Assembly (NCBI RefSeq): GCF_022347285.1
Contig: NZ_JAKRND010000002.1
Location: forward strand, 62,001-126,000
Length of the DNA: 64,000 nt
Source of the DNA: Corynebacterium sp. ACRPH
GTDB lineage: Bacteria; Actinomycetota; Actinomycetes; Mycobacteriales; Mycobacteriaceae
Direction: 5' to 3'
Position numbers and translations under genes: made by a program. Below the pieces are notes generated by a model. It did no database searches, had not been told where the DNA came from, and saw nothing but the letters and a program-made list of their open reading frames with translations. Below are positions 63,423 through 64,000 of this stretch, one piece after another (position 1 is the first letter of the stretch; each line of letters starts with the position of its first letter).

Positions 63423-64000
63423 TTACGTCAAATCCGGATTATGGTCGAGCTGGCGGAAGATCACACCCTCGCGCAGCGCCCACGGGCACATGTGCAAAAC
63501 CTCAATGTCCAACTTGCGCATCGCCGCCTCGGCCACCAGCGCGCCGGCAACGACCTGGTGCGAACGCTCCGCACTCACACCCTCCAACTCCGCCCGATCG
63601 GCGGCAGTCATGCGGGAAATAAAAGCGATCAGCTGTCGCAGGCCGGCCTGGGTCAAGGTGCGCTTTACTCGCGGGCCAGCCGAAGAAGGCGCCGCACCCG
63701 TCAGGCGCGCCAGCATCCTAAAGGTCTTGGAAGTGCCCACCGCCAAGTCAATGTCGCCAGAATCCAGCAGCTTTTCCACCGGATCATTCAACTCTTCGTC
63801 GATGAACTCCCCCAGCTCCGCAACCTTCTTTTTAGATGGCGGGTCGGTATCGAACCATTCGCGGGTCAAGCGCCCCGCACCCAGGTTCACGCTGCAGGCG
63901 ACATCTGGATCCTCGTCCATGCCAATAGACATCTCCAAGGAGCCGCCGCCAATATCCAGGTCGCAAATGCGCCCAGCGGACCAGCCATACCAGCGCCGTA
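63423..64000 (-). CDS. Ppx/GppA family phosphatase, C-terminal part (gene runs off the right edge)
   Basis: The 192 codons in the window include the conserved phosphate-binding DIGGGSLEMSIG and later GVSAERSHQVVAGALVAEAAM. The 5' end lies beyond 64000. Family members hydrolyse polyphosphate or pppGpp. It follows the order ppx/gppA - Rv0497-like - proC seen in mycobacteria. The gap 63298-63422 holds a GCCTACATATAGGC dyad but no promoter I can fix. Confidence 0.92.
   Translation of the reverse strand, partial: RRWYGWSAGRICDLDIGGGSLEMSIGMDEDPDVACSVNLGAGRLTREWFDTDPPSKKKVAELGEFIDEELNDPVEKLLDSGDIDLAVGTSKTFRMLARLTGAAPSSAGPRVKRTLTQAGLRQLIAFISRMTAADRAELEGVSAERSHQVVAGALVAEAAMRKLDIEVLHMCPWALREGVIFRQLDHNPDLT

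Overview
The window is GC-rich actinobacterial chromosome, almost certainly Corynebacterium. The order rplK-rplA / rplJ-rplL / DUF3068 / rpoB, a complete menaquinone cluster beside an MgtA-type mannosyltransferase, a hemA-C-D-B cluster next to proC / BldC-like HTH / bS22 / SerB-like HAD, and a DtxR-type iron box all point there. I cannot name the species. There are no insertion sequences, phage genes or CRISPR arrays; it is mostly housekeeping sequence with two unusual islands.

Layout. 1-4380: rpoB (5' part only), a DUF3068 membrane protein, rplL, rplJ and an L10-type leader, all on the minus strand. 4553-5473: a cytosolic class-2 lipase. 5470-14149: a minus-strand operon for a ZnuABC-like metal ABC transporter whose substrate-binding lipoprotein carries an inserted surface domain, together with three surface proteins built from the same domain (TIGR03769 / choice-of-anchor M type). 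A promoter with a dyad in its spacer precedes it. 14355-17127: rplA, rplK, nusG, secE. 17168-18712: tRNA-Trp, -Met, -Thr and -Tyr with a PfpI/DJ-1 protein between them. 18836-32215: menaquinone pathway (polyprenyl synthase, MenJ, MenG, MenD, MenC, MenB, MenE, MenA) interspersed with MgtA, a DoxX protein and small unknowns. 32275-33814: three small membrane proteins. 33815-42022: dTDP-rhamnose genes rmlA, rmlC and rmlB split by a siderophore-type ABC operon under a DtxR-like box, plus an APH-fold protein and a cupin. 42071-46432: cytochrome c maturation system II (CcsB, ResB, CcdA, ResA-like). 46434-58422: histidine phosphatase and haem synthesis genes hemL, hemB, hemD, hemC, hemA. Inside this cluster lies a full-length P-type ATPase homologue that has lost its catalytic motifs, with two uncharacterised membrane proteins. 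58574-64000: glutaredoxin-like protein, HAD phosphatase, bS22, HTH regulator, proC, a membrane protein and the C-terminal part of a Ppx/GppA phosphatase.

How it fits together. Menaquinone, haem, cytochrome c maturation and iron uptake genes together supply the respiratory chain. The surface-domain operon most likely captures a metal ion or metal carrier outside the membrane and passes it to the ABC importer. The pseudo-ATPase and its partners sit where a haem or copper handling function would be expected, but they cannot work as an ordinary pump.

A window-wide pattern: at nine genes a TANNNT hexamer lies exactly 7 nt before the start codon (8 nt at three more), indicating widespread leaderless transcription. 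I used this to set several starts.
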